Source of the DNA: Candidatus Pelagibacter communis
GTDB taxonomy: Bacteria; Pseudomonadota; Alphaproteobacteria; Pelagibacterales; Pelagibacteraceae
NCBI RefSeq assembly: GCF_001180185.1
Contig: NZ_CVSS01000043.1
Coordinates: forward strand, 1-64,000
Direction of reading: 5' to 3'
DNA: 64,000 bases
The position numbers were made by a program, and so were the translations under genes. Below the pieces are notes generated by a model, which worked only from the letters and a program-made list of their open reading frames with translations, had not been told where the DNA came from and did not search any database. Shown here piece after piece: positions 59,999-64,000 of this stretch; within the stretch, counting starts at the first letter, position 1; the number at the start of each line of letters is the position of its first letter.

Positions 59999-60582
59999 AA
60001 AATATAAAAGTATTTCTAATAATTCTTTTTATTCAAACCTCTACGGTAATTGCTGATAGTAAAAGTGAATTTAAAAGAATAGTGGTAGGCAATCAAAATG
60101 CAAAAATTACTATCATTGCCTATGAATCATTAACTTGTAGTCATTGTGCAAATTTTCATATTAACGTTTATCCAGAACTTCAAAAAGAATACCTGGATAC
60201 TGGTCTGGCCAAAATAGAATTTAGACATTTTCCATTAGATTTAGCTGCATTAAACGCCGCAAAAATTTCCCAATGTAAAAACGACGGAAATAAAAAGATT
60301 TTAAACAGTTTATACTTGAATCAAAGCAAATGGGTTAAAGGTAAAACAATAGATGAAGTGAATCAAAACTTGAAAATATTTTTAAGAACTCAAGATTTTA
60401 ATCTAAATTTTACTAAATGTATTTCAGACAAAAATTTAGAGGAATTTATTTTAAATGATCGAATCGAAGGAGTTAAGAAGTACAAAGTAAATGCTACTCC
60501 TACGATAATAATTAATGGGAAAAAGTTTGAAAAAACTCTGAATTACAAAAATTTAAAAAAAACCCTTGAAAAACTGATATAA
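59995..60582 (+). CDS. DsbA-like periplasmic thiol:disulfide oxidoreductase
   Basis: A 195-residue exported thioredoxin-fold protein. It has a signal peptide (about 1-20, ending VIADSK), the redox motif Cys-Ser-His-Cys near residue 44, a helical insert (about 90-145), and the cis-proline NATPTIIINGKKF near 165. These are features of DsbA-type proteins that form or transfer disulfides. It follows the dciA-like gene (4-base overlap) and precedes smc by 8 bases. A matching DsbB is not in the window. Confidence 0.9.
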   Translation: MKNIKVFLIILFIQTSTVIADSKSEFKRIVVGNQNAKITIIAYESLTCSHCANFHINVYPELQKEYLDTGLAKIEFRHFPLDLAALNAAKISQCKNDGNKKILNSLYLNQSKWVKGKTIDEVNQNLKIFLRTQDFNLNFTKCISDKNLEEFILNDRIEGVKKYKVNATPTIIINGKKFEKTLNYKNLKKTLEKLI

Positions 60583-60590
60583 GTTTATTT

Positions 60591-62987
60591 ATGGAGTTTA
60601 AAAAAATCCAACTTAATGGATTTAAATCTTTTGCTGAAAAAACGAATTTTCTCATTGAGGAGGGATTGACAGGAATTGTTGGTCCTAATGGTTGTGGTAA
60701 ATCAAATATAGTTGAATCTTTAAGATGGGTAATGGGTGAAACATCAGCAAAAAGTATGAGAGGTTCAGGCATGGAAGATGTAATATTCTCTGGTACCTCA
60801 AATAAAGCTTCAAAAAATATTGCTGAAGTCTCAATATCAATGGGAAATCAAAATCAAGATGGTCCTATTCAATATCGAGAATTAGATGAAATAATTGTGA
60901 GAAGAAAAATTGAAAAAGACAAAGGTTCAAAATTTTTTATCAATGATAAAGAAGTAAGAGCAAGAGATGCCCAAATGCTTTTTGCAGACTTATCAACTGG
61001 CGCACATTCTCCTTCAATGATAAGTCAAGGCCGTATTGGAGCTTTAGTCACTGCAAAACCAACAGATAGAAGGACGATTTTAGAGGAAGCGGCAGGAATT
61101 TCTGGCTTACATGTTAGAAGACATGAGGCAGAATTAAGATTAAGTGCAGCAGAAAATAATTTGAAAAGAGCTGACGAATTGAGAAGACAACAAGAGAGAC
61201 AATTAGCAAATCTTCAAAAGCAGGCAGAGGAAGCTACAAAATACAAAAATATATCTGATGAAATAAAAAAAATTGAGGCTGGGTTATATTATTTAAAATT
61301 AATAGAAATTGATAAAGAAATAAGAGTAGAAAATGAAATTAATGCAGAAGCTGAAGAGGAAGTGAGCGGATATAATGATAGGATATCTGAACTTGAAAAA
61401 ACAATTAAATTAGAAATAGAAAAAGTATCACCTTTAAGAGAAAAAAATATAGAAAATTTATCAAAAATTCAAAGATTAAATTTAGAACTTCAGAGTCTTG
61501 ATGAAGAAAATACAAGGATACTTAATGAAATAGAAAATATAAAAAAATCACTTAAAACTCTTGATGAAGACATTTCAAGAGAAAATGGAATTATAATTGA
61601 TGCAAATTCAAATGAAAAAAGACTAAAAGAGGAAAAAAATGAACTAATAGAGATCGACTCAAAATATTATGAAACAGAAAAAAAATCAAATGAAGATTTA
61701 GATCAATCAAAAGATAAATTAAGAGTTGAAATAAATAAGATAAAAAATTTGATTTCTTCCAATCAAAATGAGGAGGCATTAAACGTATTAAATAATTTTG
61801 AGACTGATATAGAACTATATGCCGATAGTTATAGTAAAAATCAAAACATCAAAAAAGAGTCAGTAAAAAGAAATGAAAGAATCAATATAATTGAAAAAGA
61901 AATTGAAAGTTGGAAAAATTTATTATCAAATTCAGAAAAGATGGTTAATGAACTTTCAGAAAGAAAAAATAAATTTAATTTTCAGTTAGAAAAATTAGAT
62001 AATCAGCCTGAAATCCAAGCAGAAAAAAAAGGTCAAATTTCTGAAAATTTAAGAATTTCAAATCATGAAAAGAATGATAATGAAAAAATAATAAATCAAA
62101 CTGATCAAAAAATAGAGACATTGAGAACTCAGCTTAATGAGATTCAAGAGCAATCGATCCAAATAAGGGAAAGAAAAGCAAGCTCTGGTGCAACAATAGA
62201 AGGCCTGAGAAAAAGAAGAAATGACTTAATAGATAGAATCTATTCAGAACTAAATTTAAATGAGGAAAATATTTTAGAAAATTCAAATCTTTACGGGGTT
62301 GAAGAACTTCCAGATGCAATTGATCAGGAAGATTTACTAGATAAAAAAAAGCAAGCGAGAGAAAAATTGGGTTCAGTAAATTTAAAAGCAGATGAAGAGA
62401 CAAATAAATATGAGTCTGAAATAAAGAAAATGGAACAAGATAGAACAGATTTAGTAACTGCAATAATTAAACTTAAAGAAAGTATTAGTGAACTAAATCA
62501 AAAAGGTAGAGAAAGATTAATTGAGGCATTTGATAAAGTTAATAGAAAATTCAATGAAGTTTACACAAAACTTTTTAATGGTGGAAATGCAAAATTGGAA
62601 CTTGTTGACTCAGATGATCCATTAGAAGCAGGACTAGAAATGTTTGTAAGTCCACCAGGGAAACGTTTACAATCAATAACTCTTTTATCAGGTGGAGAAC
62701 AGGCACTAACTGCACTATCCTTAATTTTCGCAGTTTTTTTAACAAACCCCTCACCTATTTGTGTACTAGATGAAGTTGATGCTCCACTAGATGATGCAAA
62801 CGTAACACGGTTTTGTAATTTACTTGAAGAATTAACAAAAATTACAAATACAAAATTCGTAATAGTCACTCATCATGCACTGACTATGTCCAAGATGGAC
62901 AGACTCTATGGAGTGACTATGCCAGAAAAAGGCATTAGTCAGCTAGTTGCTGTTGATTTACAAAAAGCAGAAAGTATGGTTGCTTAA
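60591..62987 (+). CDS. smc: Chromosome segregation protein SMC, short form without a visible hinge
   Basis: SMC dimers with ScpA/ScpB compact and segregate the chromosome. The head motifs are complete: Walker A GPNGCGKSN near residue 31, the QGRIGALVTAKPTDRR block near 142, ABC signature LLSGGEQ near 699, and Walker B VLDEVDAPLDD near 723. The protein is only 798 residues, against about 1150 usually. Two coiled-coil arms of similar length (about 165-385 and 415-640) are joined by a short polar turn with no recognisable globular hinge. The frame is intact, so this is shortening rather than damage. It might be classed as SMC-like ATPase. Confidence 0.94.
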   Translation: MEFKKIQLNGFKSFAEKTNFLIEEGLTGIVGPNGCGKSNIVESLRWVMGETSAKSMRGSGMEDVIFSGTSNKASKNIAEVSISMGNQNQDGPIQYRELDEIIVRRKIEKDKGSKFFINDKEVRARDAQMLFADLSTGAHSPSMISQGRIGALVTAKPTDRRTILEEAAGISGLHVRRHEAELRLSAAENNLKRADELRRQQERQLANLQKQAEEATKYKNISDEIKKIEAGLYYLKLIEIDKEIRVENEINAEAEEEVSGYNDRISELEKTIKLEIEKVSPLREKNIENLSKIQRLNLELQSLDEENTRILNEIENIKKSLKTLDEDISRENGIIIDANSNEKRLKEEKNELIEIDSKYYETEKKSNEDLDQSKDKLRVEINKIKNLISSNQNEEALNVLNNFETDIELYADSYSKNQNIKKESVKRNERINIIEKEIESWKNLLSNSEKMVNELSERKNKFNFQLEKLDNQPEIQAEKKGQISENLRISNHEKNDNEKIINQTDQKIETLRTQLNEIQEQSIQIRERKASSGATIEGLRKRRNDLIDRIYSELNLNEENILENSNLYGVEELPDAIDQEDLLDKKKQAREKLGSVNLKADEETNKYESEIKKMEQDRTDLVTAIIKLKESISELNQKGRERLIEAFDKVNRKFNEVYTKLFNGGNAKLELVDSDDPLEAGLEMFVSPPGKRLQSITLLSGGEQALTALSLIFAVFLTNPSPICVLDEVDAPLDDANVTRFCNLLEELTKITNTKFVIVTHHALTMSKMDRLYGVTMPEKGISQLVAVDLQKAESMVA

Positions 62988-62996
62988 TTAAAATTG

Positions 62997-63272
62997 ATGC
63001 CTAAGGACCCCCTAAAAACTCGCTTGGAGATTGCAAAAAATAAGATTTCTAAAAAAAATCTAGATAATAAGAAAAATAACCCTTCACAAATAGGAGCTGC
63101 TTTCAAATTGAGCACAGAACTGGTTTCAGCAGTCGCAGTAGGGACAATTATTGGGTTTATTTTTGACAATACCTTTGGTACTAAGCCTTGGTTTATATTA
63201 ATATTTTTTTTTGTAGGTGTGATTGCTGGTATAACCAATGTTATTAGATCTGCAAAAAACATGCAAAAATAA
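62997..63272 (+). CDS. atpI: ATP synthase accessory protein AtpI/AtpZ-like
   Basis: A 91-residue protein with a basic N-terminal half and two membrane segments (about 38-58 and 65-84). GTIIGFIFDNTFGTKPWFILIFFFVGVIAG is the AtpZ/AtpI-family core that helps assemble the c-ring or carries Mg2+/Ca2+. It lies directly ahead of atpB, its normal place in the F0 operon. The ATG at 62997 is preferred over the TTG one codon earlier. It begins 9 bases after the smc stop. Confidence 0.88.
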   Translation: MPKDPLKTRLEIAKNKISKKNLDNKKNNPSQIGAAFKLSTELVSAVAVGTIIGFIFDNTFGTKPWFILIFFFVGVIAGITNVIRSAKNMQK

Positions 63273-63277
63273 ATACT

Positions 63278-64000
63278 ATGGCAGCAAATCCTATGTCCCA
63301 ATTCGATGTATACAGAATTGGACCTGAAATTAAAATCGGTGCATTCGATATATCATTTACTAACGCAAGTTTATTTATGATTTTAAGTTCTTTATCTATC
63401 TTGTTAGTTTTTAATTTAGGATCAAAAAAAAATTCAATATTACCAAATAAACTTCAATTATTAGCAGAACTTAGCTATTCTTTTGTATCCAAAATGATAA
63501 GTGATACAGCAGGATCAAAAGCTAAACCTTATTTTGCTTTTATATTTTCCTTATTCATGTTTGTTTTATTTTGTAATATGTTCGGCATGATACCTTACAC
63601 TTTTACTGTAACTAGTCACATTATTGTAACATTTATGCTTGCAGCATTTATATTTATAGGGGTGACTATAATTGGGTTTATTAAACATGGATTTGGGTAT
63701 TTAAAATTATTTGTTCCAAGTGGAGTGCCAGCAATCTTATTGCCACTAATCGTAGTAATAGAAATTATTTCTTATTTAAGCAGGCCAATAAGTTTATCTG
63801 TAAGATTATTTGCGAATATGATGGCTGGTCATACAATGATGAAAGTATTTGGAGGCTTTGTAATAAGCCTAGGGGTAGTCGGTGGTTGGCTACCATTGAG
63901 CTTTTCGGTTGCATTAACAGGTTTGGAGATCTTAGTTGCTTTTCTTCAAGCATATGTTTTTGCAATCTTAACCTGCATCTATTTAAATGATGCATTAAAT
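63278..64000 (+). CDS. atpB: ATP synthase F0 subunit a, partial (runs off right edge)
   Basis: Translation from the ATG at 63278 gives 241 residues without a stop before the window ends. The protein is subunit a, which forms the proton channel with the c-ring. Visible marks are FNMFGMIPYTFT-type helix text near residue 103, a Pro-rich PSGVPAILLPLIVVIE near 147, and the hallmark RPISLSVRLFANMMAGH near 169, which carries the essential arginine. FLQAYVFAILTCIYLNDAL follows at the edge. About ten more residues are expected. The gene lies 5 bases after atpI. Confidence 0.97.
   Translation, partial: MAANPMSQFDVYRIGPEIKIGAFDISFTNASLFMILSSLSILLVFNLGSKKNSILPNKLQLLAELSYSFVSKMISDTAGSKAKPYFAFIFSLFMFVLFCNMFGMIPYTFTVTSHIIVTFMLAAFIFIGVTIIGFIKHGFGYLKLFVPSGVPAILLPLIVVIEIISYLSRPISLSVRLFANMMAGHTMMKVFGGFVISLGVVGGWLPLSFSVALTGLEILVAFLQAYVFAILTCIYLNDALN

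Noticed and set aside
62134-62463. Leucine/phenylalanine-rich minus-strand frame in smc
   Set aside because: It arises as the complement of the Lys/Glu-rich coiled coil. No start context or homology is seen.

Overview
The window is about 72% A+T, gene-dense, and reads as the chromosome of a SAR11-clade alphaproteobacterium (Pelagibacterales). The grounds are the extreme A/T and Lys/Asn/Ile bias, intergenic gaps near zero, and alphaproteobacterial neighbourhoods: lgt-midA-pgeF, ilvE next to a MarR/OmpR pair, petABC, a CcrM methylase, MlaA/MlaC and an ELM1-family protein. I see no IS element, prophage, CRISPR array or integrase.

Layout. 1-14574 (minus): one compact division and cell-wall operon running mraZ-ftsZ-rsmH-ftsL-ftsI-murEF-mraY-murD-ftsW-murG-murC-murB. 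ftsZ stands near the head instead of the tail, murE and murF are fused, murG carries a one-base frame break, and murB is cut short at the window edge. 14575-15130: the mraZ promoter with a period-10 operator, then RNase P RNA. 15128-18870: an AmpD-type amidase, mlaA-mlaC, a lone membrane protein between two tRNA genes, and an odd tRNA-Val. 18876-23005 (minus): yqeY-dnaG-rpoD. 23132-31280: carAB, a 2OG-Fe(II) oxygenase, ELM1-like protein, trxB and an aspartate aminotransferase. 31317-37063 (plus): uvrB, SDR, folB, uvrC, pgsA.

37060-46650: ilvE diverging from a MarR regulator/response regulator/histidine kinase operon, then ubiK, lgt, midA, pgeF, prs, rplY, pth, ychF. 46627-49182 (minus): cytochrome bc1 (petABC). 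49250-52290: trmL, hemF, greA, cca. 52294-54941 (minus): tRNA-Gln, ispE, a TPR protein. 54960-59998: a UDG-like protein, rnhB, ccrM, a flavin monooxygenase, mutY, dciA. 59995-64000: a DsbA-like protein, a short smc, atpI and the start of atpB, which runs off the right edge.

The gene content is almost all core: envelope growth, replication and repair, transcription, respiration, and nucleotide and cofactor synthesis. The unusual biology is in how it is packed and trimmed. Seven of eight convergent gene pairs overlap at their stops, and two divergent start codons touch. tRNA genes abut rpoD and cca within 3-5 bases. Several core proteins have lost standard parts: the SMC hinge, the DnaG zinc ligands, and the Fe-S cysteines of the UDG-like protein. 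I found no clearly new multi-gene system. The best leads are the tRNA-Val with atypical D and T loops joined to rpoD, the SMC without a visible hinge, the tRNA-Gln/cca junction, and the GANTC sites inside the likely ccrM promoter.
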